Positions 7,189 to 14,088 of a stretch of DNA of 28,653 bases are shown here, one piece after another. The number at the start of each line of letters is the position of its first letter. The stretch's first letter is position 1. The stretch spans positions 1-28,653 of the forward strand of contig CANCOY010000045.1 of assembly GCA_947379865.1 (NCBI GenBank), given 5' to 3'. The stretch is from Acetobacteraceae bacterium (GTDB taxonomy: Bacteria > Pseudomonadota > Alphaproteobacteria > Zavarziniales > Zavarziniaceae). Under the pieces are notes generated by a model that saw only the letters and a list, made by a program, of their open reading frames with translations, ran no database searches and was not told the origin of the DNA. Position numbers and translations under genes: made by a program.

Positions 7189-7884
7189 TCAGACCTGGGG
7201 CGTCCGGGGAGCGAAGGCGGCGAGGAAGGTGCGCACGGCGCCATCGGCAGCCGCCTCTGCCGACTGGGTGCCGGCGCCGCCCTCGATGCGCAGGATCATG
7301 CGCATATAAAGGTCGCTGCGGATCATGCCATAGAACTGCTCGGCAGCGAGGCGCGGCTCGGGCACCGAGAGCTTGCCGGCGGCATTGGCGGCCATCAGAT
7401 AGTCGGTGACGGCGCCGATGATCAGGGCGGGGCCAGCCTCGTAATAGGCGCGGCCAAGCTCGGGAAAGCGCACGGCCTCGGCCATCACCACCCGGTTCAC
7501 CGCGAGGCTGCTGGGCGTCATCAGGACGGCGGCGAAATCCCGCGCGATCTGGGTCAGGCCGCGCGACACATCGTCATGATCGAGGTCGTCGGCGAAAAGC
7601 CGGGCGAAATTGGTGCGGCAGGCGCGCTCGATCATGGCGCCAAACAGCTCTGCCTTGGAGGTAAAATAGGCATAAAGGGTCGCCTTGGAGACCCCGGCCC
7701 GGCGCGCAATGGCATCCACGCTGGAGGCGCCGAAGCCCTGTTCCAGGATCACGTCCCGCGCCGCGTCCATGATGGCCTGATATTTGGGCTTCTCGGCATC
7801 GCGTCGGCTGCCAGCGGCAACGGGCGCGCCCTCTGGCTGCCCCGCATCTGGCTGTCCTGCGGCTTTGGGTTGTGCGTCCGCCAT
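7189..7884 (-). CDS. TetR family repressor of the adjacent exporter
   Basis: Product of 231 residues. The N-terminal helix-turn-helix at about 35-80 reads YQAIMDAARDVILEQGFGAS, then IARRAGVSKATLYAYFTSKAEL. A ligand-binding domain with a TetR_C-type pattern (RFPELGRAYYEAGP) follows. The first 30 residues are a Pro/Ala-rich tail. The ATG at 7884 was preferred over an upstream start that would add residues without family support. The gene is divergent from the EmrA/EmrB-type pair, the classic layout in which the repressor controls both itself and the pump and is released by a toxic substrate. Two matching 15-bp boxes in the shared region support this. The inducer cannot be told from sequence. 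Confidence 0.92.
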   Translation of the reverse strand: MADAQPKAAGQPDAGQPEGAPVAAGSRRDAEKPKYQAIMDAARDVILEQGFGASSVDAIARRAGVSKATLYAYFTSKAELFGAMIERACRTNFARLFADDLDHDDVSRGLTQIARDFAAVLMTPSSLAVNRVVMAEAVRFPELGRAYYEAGPALIIGAVTDYLMAANAAGKLSVPEPRLAAEQFYGMIRSDLYMRMILRIEGGAGTQSAEAAADGAVRTFLAAFAPRTPQV

Positions 7885-7922
7885 GCCTTGGCCAATCACC
7901 CGCTGTGAGAATTGCAAACTGG

Positions 7923-7937
7923 ACTGAACGGTTCGGT
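7923..7937. promoter_or_regulatory. TetR operator A
   Basis: ACTGAACGGTTCGGT: half-sites ACTGAAC and GTTCGGT (6 of 7 symmetric) around one central base. It matches operator B read on the other strand at 13 of 15 positions. It lies in the tetR leader and upstream of the exporter -35. Confidence 0.7.
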
Positions 7938-7943
7938 TTTCCC

Positions 7944-7972
7944 TTGAAGTCCAGAAGCAACTAGGGTTTATA
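7944..7972 (+). promoter_or_regulatory. Exporter promoter (TTGAAG-17-TTTATA)
   Basis: A -35 TTGAAG at 7944-7949 and -10 TTTATA at 7967-7972 with a 17-base spacer, facing the HlyD-type gene. Operator B begins 11 bases after the -10, about where transcription should start, so bound repressor would block it. Predicted by eye. Confidence 0.55.
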
Positions 7973-8000
7973 TGTAGACTGAACCGTACAGTTCAGTCAA
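7971..8000 (-). promoter_or_regulatory. tetR promoter (TTGACT-18-TACATA)
   Basis: On the minus strand, -35 TTGACT (7995-8000) and -10 TACATA (7971-7976) with an 18-base spacer. Operator B fills most of the spacer, which implies tight autorepression. It overlaps the exporter promoter at 7971-7972. Confidence 0.55.
7983..7997. promoter_or_regulatory. TetR operator B
   Basis: ACCGTACAGTTCAGT; its reverse complement is nearly identical to operator A. A wider perfect repeat, ACTGAAC-6-GTTCAGT, spans 7978-7997. It lies inside the tetR promoter spacer and at the presumed start of the exporter transcript. Confidence 0.72.
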
Positions 8001-8046
8001 GTTTGTCCTTGTCGGTCTGGTTCCTTAACAGTCATTCGGTCTCCTC

Positions 8047-9201
8047 ATGCGCAAGCTCAACCTCAGCAAGCCGGCCCTTGTCGGCCTCGTCGCCTTCGGG
8101 GTGTTTGTCGTTGGGGCCACCTTCTGGTGGCTCGACTACCGGATGTACGTGACCACGGACGATGCCTATCTGCACAGCGACATTGCCCCCATTGCGCCCA
8201 AGGTGGCGGGCTATGTCGACCGGATCGAGGTGCTCGACCACCAGTTTGTCCACAAGGGCGATGTTCTGGTCCGTCTTGTCGATAATGAATATGCCGCACA
8301 GGTGCGCCAGGCCGAGGCCGCCGTTGCCGCCCGCTCGGCCGCCCTCGAGAATGTCGCCCGCCGCACCGAGCTGCAGAAGGCGCTGGTTGACGAGGCTGTG
8401 GCCGAGGCTGATGCCAGCGGCGCCGAACTGAAGCGCACCCGGCTCGACAGTGCCCGCGTCGCCTCCCTCGTCAAGAACGCATATATGAGCCGCCAGCGCT
8501 CCGAGACGGCGGATGCCGATCTGGGCAAGGCGCGGGCCGGCGCCCAGAGTGCGGCCGCCCGCATCGAGGCGGAAAAGGCCCAGCTGGCCGTGCTTGATAC
8601 CGAACGGGCCGAGGACGAAGCGGCGGTTGCCGAGGCAAAGGCCCTGCTGGACCTTGCCAACATGCAGCTGCGCCGCACCATCATCCGCGCGCCGTCTGAC
8701 GGCATTGTGGGCAACCGCGCGGTTGTCCCTGGCCAGTATCTGCGGATTGGCGCGGTCATCATGTCCATCGTCCCCATGGACAATGTCTGGGTCGAGGCGA
8801 ATTTCAAGGAAACCCAGCTGACGCGCATGCAGGTGGGCCAGCCCGCCACGGTGCGGCTGGACGCCTATCCCGGCGTCGAGGTGACGGGCCGGGTAGAGAG
8901 CATGGCGCCGGCCAGTGGCGCCCTGTTCAGCCTGCTGCCGCCCGAGAATGCCAGTGGCAATTTCACCAAGGTGGTGCAGCGCGTGCCGGTAAAGATCGTG
9001 CTGCCGGCTGACAATGCGCTCGCCGGACGCCTGCGCCCGGGCCTGTCGGCCGTGGTATCGGTCAACACCCATCCCGGTGCCGAGAAGATCGCCGTGGCCG
9101 GCCTGCCGCCTTTGGCGGCCAGCGGTGTCATGGGTGGGGCGCCAGCCCAGCCCGCGACGGCTGCGGCCAACGCAGCCGACGCCACCTCGCCTACAAACTG
9201 A
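8047..9201 (+). CDS. HlyD/EmrA family membrane fusion protein
   Basis: Periplasmic adaptor of a tripartite drug exporter, 384 residues. One N-terminal membrane anchor (about 11-30, LVGLVAFGVFVVGATFWW) is followed by the EmrA signature TTDDAYLHSDIAPIAPKVAG (36-55). Then come a biotinyl-lipoyl-like half motif (VHKGDVLVRLVDNEYAAQ), a long Ala/Glu-rich coiled coil (about 85-210), the second lipoyl half (IRAPSDGIVGN), and the beta-barrel region VWVEANFKETQLTRM. The C-terminus is Ala-rich and low in complexity. The gene is the first of the exporter operon under TetR control; the MFS gene starts 7 bases later. Expected partners are the inner-membrane MFS pump and a TolC-like outer-membrane channel, which is not in the window. 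Confidence 0.93.
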   Translation: MRKLNLSKPALVGLVAFGVFVVGATFWWLDYRMYVTTDDAYLHSDIAPIAPKVAGYVDRIEVLDHQFVHKGDVLVRLVDNEYAAQVRQAEAAVAARSAALENVARRTELQKALVDEAVAEADASGAELKRTRLDSARVASLVKNAYMSRQRSETADADLGKARAGAQSAAARIEAEKAQLAVLDTERAEDEAAVAEAKALLDLANMQLRRTIIRAPSDGIVGNRAVVPGQYLRIGAVIMSIVPMDNVWVEANFKETQLTRMQVGQPATVRLDAYPGVEVTGRVESMAPASGALFSLLPPENASGNFTKVVQRVPVKIVLPADNALAGRLRPGLSAVVSVNTHPGAEKIAVAGLPPLAASGVMGGAPAQPATAAANAADATSPTN

Positions 9202-9208
9202 GGCCGTC

Positions 9209-10876
9209 TTGTCGGCCCTCCTTGATGAAGACCGCAGCGCGGCCCCGGCCGGGCCTGCGCCGCGGGTGTTGCCGGTAAAGGATGCCGGCGGCTTCATTGC
9301 CGCCCGGGATGATGCCCACCGCCGCCGCCACATGATCGGCTTCTTCTTCATGGTGGTCGGCATGTTCATGTCGATCCTCGACATCCAGATCGTGGCCAGC
9401 AGCCTGAACGAGATCCGCGCCGGCCTCTCTGCCGCCCCTGATGAAATCAGCTGGGTGCAAAGCTCCTATCTGATTGCCGAGGTGGTGGTGATCCCGCTGT
9501 CGGGCTGGCTCAGCCAGGTGTTTTCCACCCGCTGGCTGTTCGTGACGTCGTGCATCGGCTTCACCATTGCCAGCGCCGCCTGCGCCTTTGCCTATGACAT
9601 CGATTCCATGATCGTGTTCCGGGTGCTGCAGGGCTTCTTTGGCGGCATCATCATGCCGACGGTCTTTGCCACCTCTTATGTGCTGCTGGGGGGCAACCGC
9701 TCCACCAAGGCCAGCATGCTGATGGGCCTGATCGCAACCTCAGGCTCCACTCTGGGGCCGACGCTTGGCGGCTGGATCACCGCCACCTTCTCGTGGCACT
9801 GGCTGTTCCTGATCAATCTGGCGCCGGGCATTGCGGTGACCATTGCGGTGGCAAGCCTGATCGACATTGATGAGCCCAACTGGGGCCTGCTCAAGGGATT
9901 TGACCTGCCGGGCATCGTCTCGGTGGCGCTGTTCCTCGGCTCTCTCCAGTACATCCTGGAAGAGGGCACCAAGAAGGACTGGCTGCAATCCGACACCATC
10001 CTCGGCTTTGGCATCGTCGCCACCCTGGCTGGCATCTTCTTTTTCTGGCGTGAACTCACCTGCGCCCGGCCCGTGATCTCACTCAGGGTCTTTCGCTATC
10101 GGAATTTTTCGATTGGCTGTTTTGTTGCCTTCTGCATTGGCGTTGGCATGTATGGCTCGGTCTATCTGCTGCCGGTCTTCCTGTCCCAGGTCAGCCGCTA
10201 CAACGCCATGCAGATCGGCACCGTGATGACGGTAATGGGTATTTTCCAGATGGCGGGCGCCCCCCTGTCCGGTCTGATCGCCAGCCGGCTGGGCCTGCGG
10301 GTGACCCTGGCGCTTGGCATCGTGCTGTTTGCCGGTGGCGTCTATCTGAACGGCTTCTTCAGCTTTGAGTCCGATTTTGGCGACATGGCCTTGCCACAGG
10401 CCATGCGTGGGGTGGGGGTGATGCTGTGCATGATCACCACCAATGCCTTTGCCCTGGGGGTGATCCCGATCCAGGAAATCAAGCTGGCGTCGGGCGTGTT
10501 CAGCCTGATGCGCAATCTGGGCGGCGCCTTTGGCCTGGCGGTGATCAACACCATGCTCACGGCACGGATGGACTTTCACACCTCGCGCCTGGCAGATGGC
10601 ATCAACCCGGCGCGGCCGGCCGCCCGCGACATGCTCGACGGCATGGCGGAGTATCTCGGCGACCTCCATGGCGGCATCCTCGATACCCAGGCTGGCGCCA
10701 TGCAGATGATCTATGGCCTGGTCCATCGCGAGGCGCTGGTGCTCAGCTTCGGCGACATCACGCTGTTGATGTCGGCCATGTTCATCCTTGTTTTTGCCCT
10801 GGTGCCCTTCATCCGACCGCTGCCACCCTTGCCGACGCCCATGGCGAAACCCGCCCTGGCCAAGGACGCTTCCTGA
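9209..10876 (+). CDS. DHA2 (EmrB/QacA) family MFS drug exporter
   Basis: Inner-membrane proton/drug antiporter of 555 residues with the 14-helix DHA2 plan. A cytosolic N-terminal tail of about 40 residues precedes helix 1 (MIGFFFMVVGMFMSILDIQI). The DHA2 motif LDIQIVASSLNEI and the line EISWVQSSYLIAEVVVIPLS are clear. The start is TTG at 9209: GAGG lies 5 bases upstream and only 7 bases separate it from the adaptor stop. The open frame continues upstream into the adaptor gene but that part is not MFS-like. An ATG at about 9331 would remove the tail. Substrate is unknown; with EmrA-like adaptor and TetR the system fits export of hydrophobic toxic compounds. Confidence 0.92.
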   Translation: MSALLDEDRSAAPAGPAPRVLPVKDAGGFIAARDDAHRRRHMIGFFFMVVGMFMSILDIQIVASSLNEIRAGLSAAPDEISWVQSSYLIAEVVVIPLSGWLSQVFSTRWLFVTSCIGFTIASAACAFAYDIDSMIVFRVLQGFFGGIIMPTVFATSYVLLGGNRSTKASMLMGLIATSGSTLGPTLGGWITATFSWHWLFLINLAPGIAVTIAVASLIDIDEPNWGLLKGFDLPGIVSVALFLGSLQYILEEGTKKDWLQSDTILGFGIVATLAGIFFFWRELTCARPVISLRVFRYRNFSIGCFVAFCIGVGMYGSVYLLPVFLSQVSRYNAMQIGTVMTVMGIFQMAGAPLSGLIASRLGLRVTLALGIVLFAGGVYLNGFFSFESDFGDMALPQAMRGVGVMLCMITTNAFALGVIPIQEIKLASGVFSLMRNLGGAFGLAVINTMLTARMDFHTSRLADGINPARPAARDMLDGMAEYLGDLHGGILDTQAGAMQMIYGLVHREALVLSFGDITLLMSAMFILVFALVPFIRPLPPLPTPMAKPALAKDAS

Positions 10877-10901
10877 GACAACCGGCAGATTATTCCGGCT
10901 T

Positions 10902-10934
10902 GACCGTCATCCCGCCAAAGTGACAGACTGTCAT
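10902..10934 (+). promoter_or_regulatory. Palindrome and direct repeat upstream of diiron gene
   Basis: TGACAG-A-CTGTCA (10921-10933) is a perfect 13-base palindrome. In addition GACCGTCAT (10902-10910) recurs as GACTGTCAT (10926-10934), 24 bases on. Both lie in the 101-base gap before the diiron gene, about 45 bases from its ATG. It may be an operator for an unlinked regulator. No good -35/-10 pair was found. Confidence 0.4.
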
Positions 10935-10977
10935 TTAAGAAGGCACGCGCTGGCGTTGCCCGGAACGGGAGGATCCG

Positions 10978-12093
10978 ATGTCGAGCCATATCACCAAGGA
11001 CGAGGCCTATAATACCGTCGCCCCCGACGATTTCGCCTCCATGCTGCAGGTGGAGCGCTATGGCGTGCGCACCACGGCTTTCGACAAGATCATCACCGCG
11101 ACCCATGATCATTTCTGGGATCCGCTGGACCCCGCCTATATCGATTTCTCCGCGCCCTTCGACATGGCGAACGACCCGATCATGCCGGCCGAGCTGGTGG
11201 TTGAACTGCAGTCCGCGGTGGCCGACAAGCTGGACGAGCGCCAGAAGATCCAGCTGATCAATGCCAATGCCCATTGGGCCCTGTCGTCGATCCTGCATGG
11301 TGAGCAGGGGGCGCTGAACCTGTCGTCCAGCCTGTGCCACATCCTGCTGGACCCGGGCGCCCAGGAATATGCCGCCAACCAGGCCCGTGAAGAGGCCCGC
11401 CACGTCACCGCCTTTTCCATGTACATCAAGGCCCGCTGGGGCAAGCCCCTGCCGGTTGGCCCGACGCTGGGCGGCCTGCTCGAGGAACTGGTGGGCGCGC
11501 ACGAGGTCTACAAGAAGCTCGTGGGCATGCAGATGCTGGTCGAGGGCCTGGCCATGGGCGCTTTTGCGACCTTCTACACCAAGTCGCACGATCCCCTGCT
11601 GCGCCGCCTGACCCAGCTGGTGATGACGGACGAGGCCTTCCACCACAAGTTTGGCAAGATCTGGGCCGACCGCACGGTGCCAAAGCTTAGCCCCGAAGAG
11701 CATGAGCGGGTCGAGGATTGGGCCGCCCAGTGCTTCCAGACCCTGTTGTTCAACCTGGTTGCACCCAGCCAGAAGGGCGTGATCTATGCCCAGTTCGGCC
11801 TTGATCCCGATTGGGTTCAGGCCGCCGTTGCCGAGGCGATCACCGACGAGTACCGCCGCGAGCGCATGGCGGAGAGCACCGATATCTTCCGCGTGCTGAT
11901 CAAGACGCTGCTGTCGGCCGGCATCATCACGGCCCGCACCGCGCCCTTCTATGCCCAGTATGTGGACATGGAAGAGCTGCGCCTGGAGGGTGACTATATG
12001 GTGGGGGATGCCATCGCCGAGGAAGGCATTGCCTATCTCAAGGGCATCAATTCCGGCCGCAAGGGCATCTTCCAGATCCGCGCCGCCGAGTAA
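10978..12093 (+). CDS. Uncharacterised diiron ferritin-fold (R2-like) protein
   Basis: Product of 371 residues, cytosolic, with the four-helix diiron ligand set: Glu109 (HGEQGAL), Glu139 with His142 (REEARHVTAF), Glu189 (VEGLAMGAF) and Glu219 with His222 (TDEAFHHKFG). The two E-x-x-H motifs at that spacing are those of ribonucleotide reductase R2-like and AurF-like oxygenases. The protein is longer than R2-like ligand-binding oxidases and lacks a clear desaturase signature. The start at 10978 has GGGAGG 7 bases upstream. It follows the exporter by 101 bases and has its own palindromic upstream region, then a strong terminator. Probably an oxygenase or N-oxygenase on an unknown substrate. Ferritin-like iron storage is unlikely given the E-x-x-H layout and the size. 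Confidence 0.75.
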   Translation: MSSHITKDEAYNTVAPDDFASMLQVERYGVRTTAFDKIITATHDHFWDPLDPAYIDFSAPFDMANDPIMPAELVVELQSAVADKLDERQKIQLINANAHWALSSILHGEQGALNLSSSLCHILLDPGAQEYAANQAREEARHVTAFSMYIKARWGKPLPVGPTLGGLLEELVGAHEVYKKLVGMQMLVEGLAMGAFATFYTKSHDPLLRRLTQLVMTDEAFHHKFGKIWADRTVPKLSPEEHERVEDWAAQCFQTLLFNLVAPSQKGVIYAQFGLDPDWVQAAVAEAITDEYRRERMAESTDIFRVLIKTLLSAGIITARTAPFYAQYVDMEELRLEGDYMVGDAIAEEGIAYLKGINSGRKGIFQIRAAE

Positions 12094-12135
12094 TAATGGC
12101 ACCTTGCCCCCCGGGGCTGGCGTAGCTGCACATGC

Positions 12136-12171
12136 AAAGGCGGCGTCGGACAGGATCCGGCGCCGCCTTTT
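12136..12171 (+). terminator. Intrinsic terminator after diiron gene
   Basis: Arms AAAGGCGGCG and CGCCGCCTTT pair over 10 bases, extended by CGGA/TCCG across one mismatch, loop of 5, followed by a short T-run. It ends the diiron transcript 20 bases before the mmcB start, so mmcB needs a promoter of its own within or before this element, or readthrough. Confidence 0.85.
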
Positions 12172-12190
12172 CACTTTGAGGGGCCGGTCA

Positions 12191-12685
12191 TTGACCGATC
12201 AGCCACAGGATCCCACAGCCCCAACCGCCCCCGGCGCAACCACGCCGGTTGCAACGGACGTGGTGCGGGGGGCCGCGCGCCTGCTGGCGGACATGGGTTA
12301 TGCCGTGATCCCGGAATTCGTCCTTGCCTCGGGCAGGCGGGCGGATATCGCCGGGGTCGACGGGCGCGGCCGCGTGGTGCTGGTTGAGGTCAAGATCAGC
12401 CTGGGCGATTTCCGGGGTGACGCCAAATGGCCTGACTATCTGGAGTTCTGCGACCGGTTCTTCTTTGCCGTGCCGCCCGACTTTCCCCGTGATGCGGTTG
12501 AGGGGCCGCTGGCCTGGCCAGAGCGCACGGGGCTGATCGTGGCGGACCGCTTTGGTGGCGCCATCATCCGGCCGGCGCCCGAGGTCCTTATGCACGCCAA
12601 CCGGCGCCGGGCAGAAACACTGCGCTTTGCCCTGGCGGCAGCCGGGAGGTTACACCGGCTCAGTGATCCCGAGCGGGGTTTGTGA
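12191..12685 (+). CDS. mmcB: MmcB family DNA repair protein (DUF1052)
   Basis: Product of 164 residues of the alphaproteobacterial MmcB family, linked in Caulobacter to mitomycin C resistance. Seen: a restriction-endonuclease-like core with Asp52 (GRRADIAG), then Glu66 and Lys68 in VVLVEVKIS, that is a PD-(D/E)xK nuclease arrangement, followed by the conserved DFRGDAKWPDYLEFCDRFFF. The TTG at 12191 follows GAGGGG at a good distance and gives the family length. A larger in-frame opening upstream runs through the diiron gene and is not protein-like. No LexA box of the alphaproteobacterial kind (GTTC-7-GTTC) is visible upstream, so SOS control is not supported here. Confidence 0.88.
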   Translation: MTDQPQDPTAPTAPGATTPVATDVVRGAARLLADMGYAVIPEFVLASGRRADIAGVDGRGRVVLVEVKISLGDFRGDAKWPDYLEFCDRFFFAVPPDFPRDAVEGPLAWPERTGLIVADRFGGAIIRPAPEVLMHANRRRAETLRFALAAAGRLHRLSDPERGL

Positions 12686-12709
12686 CCGGCATCGCGGGCA
12701 AGGACGGCT

Positions 12710-12931
12710 TCAGTTCGCGGCAGACTGCGTGGCCTGTGGGTTGGGGCCGGGGCTGCACCAGGCGCAGGGCTCGCCGCCCTGGGTGCGGGCGTCTGCCGAG
12801 GTTTCAGCCTGTGCCCTGAGGCGGCCATGGCCAAGACCAGAGCCCATCGCATAAAGAAGCACGCCGACAAGGGCGATTGCCCATGGGAGGCGGCGTCGGG
12901 GCCGCCGGTTGAATAGTCTGCGTCGCGCCAT
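12710..12931 (-). CDS. Possible small membrane protein
   Basis: Open frame of 73 residues starting at an ATG with no strong ribosome-binding site. A very basic start (MARRRLFNRRPRRRLP) precedes one hydrophobic segment (WAIALVGVLLYAMGSGLG). After it comes a short polar tail with a CAWC pair (GGEPCAWCSPGP). By the positive-inside rule the tail would face the periplasm, where the two cysteines could form a disulfide. No family is recognised. The AT-rich stretch upstream (12953-13082) looks like a promoter region, with a minus-strand TTGTCA-16-TTTAAT pair. It could also be a chance ORF. Confidence 0.4.
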   Translation of the reverse strand: MARRRLFNRRPRRRLPWAIALVGVLLYAMGSGLGHGRLRAQAETSADARTQGGEPCAWCSPGPNPQATQSAAN

Positions 12932-13065
12932 GGTGTCGCCAACAAAAACCAAATGCGATTATTCGACGCGTTGTACACTGTTCTGCAACTTTTGTCATGT
13001 GTTGTATCGTCGCAGAATTATTTTACACCATCGCGTATTAAAGCGTATTGCAGCAGTGTGACAAT

Positions 13066-13087
13066 GTTAACCACCATTCAGGTTAAC
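13066..13087 (-). terminator. Weak hairpin over the hldD stop codon
   Basis: GTTAACC and GGTTAAC pair over 7 bases with an 8-base loop; the TAA of hldD lies inside one arm. There is no T-run. It marks the end of the nine-gene minus-strand operon and the start of an AT-rich gap (12953-13082) that contrasts with the surrounding GC-rich DNA. A direct repeat GCGTATT (13033 and 13043) is also in the gap. Confidence 0.3.
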
Positions 13088-14066
13088 GATAGGGGTTTTC
13101 CTGCGACAGGAAAGTCCGCACATAGTCGCCAACCCCGTCTTCAAGGCTGAGGAAGGGGGCATTGAAGCCGGCCTGGCGCAGGCGCTGCATGCGCGCCTCG
13201 GTGAAATACTGGTAGCGGGCCCGCAGCGACTCGGGCATGTCGATATAGTCGATCTGTTCCGGCAGGCCGGCGCCGGCAAAGATGGCGCGGGCAAGGTCGG
13301 CAAAGCTGCGCGCCTGGCCGGTGCCCACGTTGAACAGGCCCGAGACAGCGGGATTGTCGAGCAGGAACAGCATCACGGCGACACAGTCGGCGACATGGAT
13401 GAAGTCGCGCAGCTGGCCGCCATCGGCGATGCCCGCGCGGTGCGACTTGAACAGGCGAATCGCGCCGCCTGCCTCCACCGCCGGCCAGTTGGTGGCGGCC
13501 AGGCTGCGCATGCCGCCCTTGTGGTATTCGTTCGGGCCATAGACGTTGAAGAATTTCAGCCCGGCCCATTGGGCAGGCTGGGGCCGTGCTTCCGCCACTT
13601 CCCGGGCGATGAAGCGGTCCACCATGTGCTTTGACCAGCCATAGAGGTTCAGTGGCTGCAGGCGCGCCAGATGCGCCGGGTCCATGGCATCATCAAAGCC
13701 ATGCTCGCCCCCGCCATAGGTGGCCGCCGACGAGGCATAGATCAGCCGCTTGCCCTCGGCCGCACACCAGTGCCAGAGGTCGAGGCTGGGGCGCACATTG
13801 CTGGCCACGATCGCGTCGCCGTCGGTCGCCATGGTGGAAGAATTGGCGCCCATGTGAAACACCGCCTCCACCGCGTCACGGTGGCGGGCAAGAAAGGCCA
13901 TCAGGGCGCCTGGATGGATCAGGTCGTCGATCACATGGCGGGCCAGATTGCGCCAGCGTTCGTCTGTACCCAGAACATCGCAGACAACCACATGGGCATC
14001 GCGCTCGGCCAGCGCCGCCACCAGATTGGAGCCGATAAAGCCGGCGCCGCCGGTGACCACGATCAT
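13083..14066 (-). CDS. hldD: ADP-L-glycero-D-manno-heptose 6-epimerase
   Basis: Short-chain dehydrogenase-type epimerase (327 residues) that converts ADP-D-glycero- to ADP-L-glycero-manno-heptose, the inner-core LPS sugar donor. The NADP loop GGAGFIGSN opens the protein (6-14). SSAATYG and the catalytic pair in NLYGWSKHMVD (Tyr and Lys, YxxxK) follow, with the HldD-type lines FFNVYGPNEYHKGGMRS and RDFIHVADC. The ATG at 14066 starts directly at the Rossmann strand and has GAGG upstream. A longer frame to 14234 covers the end of hldE and is not protein-like. It is the last gene of the operon, 22 bases after hldE. Confidence 0.95.
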   Translation of the reverse strand: MIVVTGGAGFIGSNLVAALAERDAHVVVCDVLGTDERWRNLARHVIDDLIHPGALMAFLARHRDAVEAVFHMGANSSTMATDGDAIVASNVRPSLDLWHWCAAEGKRLIYASSAATYGGGEHGFDDAMDPAHLARLQPLNLYGWSKHMVDRFIAREVAEARPQPAQWAGLKFFNVYGPNEYHKGGMRSLAATNWPAVEAGGAIRLFKSHRAGIADGGQLRDFIHVADCVAVMLFLLDNPAVSGLFNVGTGQARSFADLARAIFAGAGLPEQIDYIDMPESLRARYQYFTEARMQRLRQAGFNAPFLSLEDGVGDYVRTFLSQENPYR

Positions 14067-14088
14067 CCGATCATCCTCGGTAAAAGGC

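Noticed and set aside
9014..9208. Upstream part of the MFS open frame
   Set aside because: It overlaps the adaptor gene in another frame and is not MFS-like; TTG at 9209 has a ribosome-binding site.
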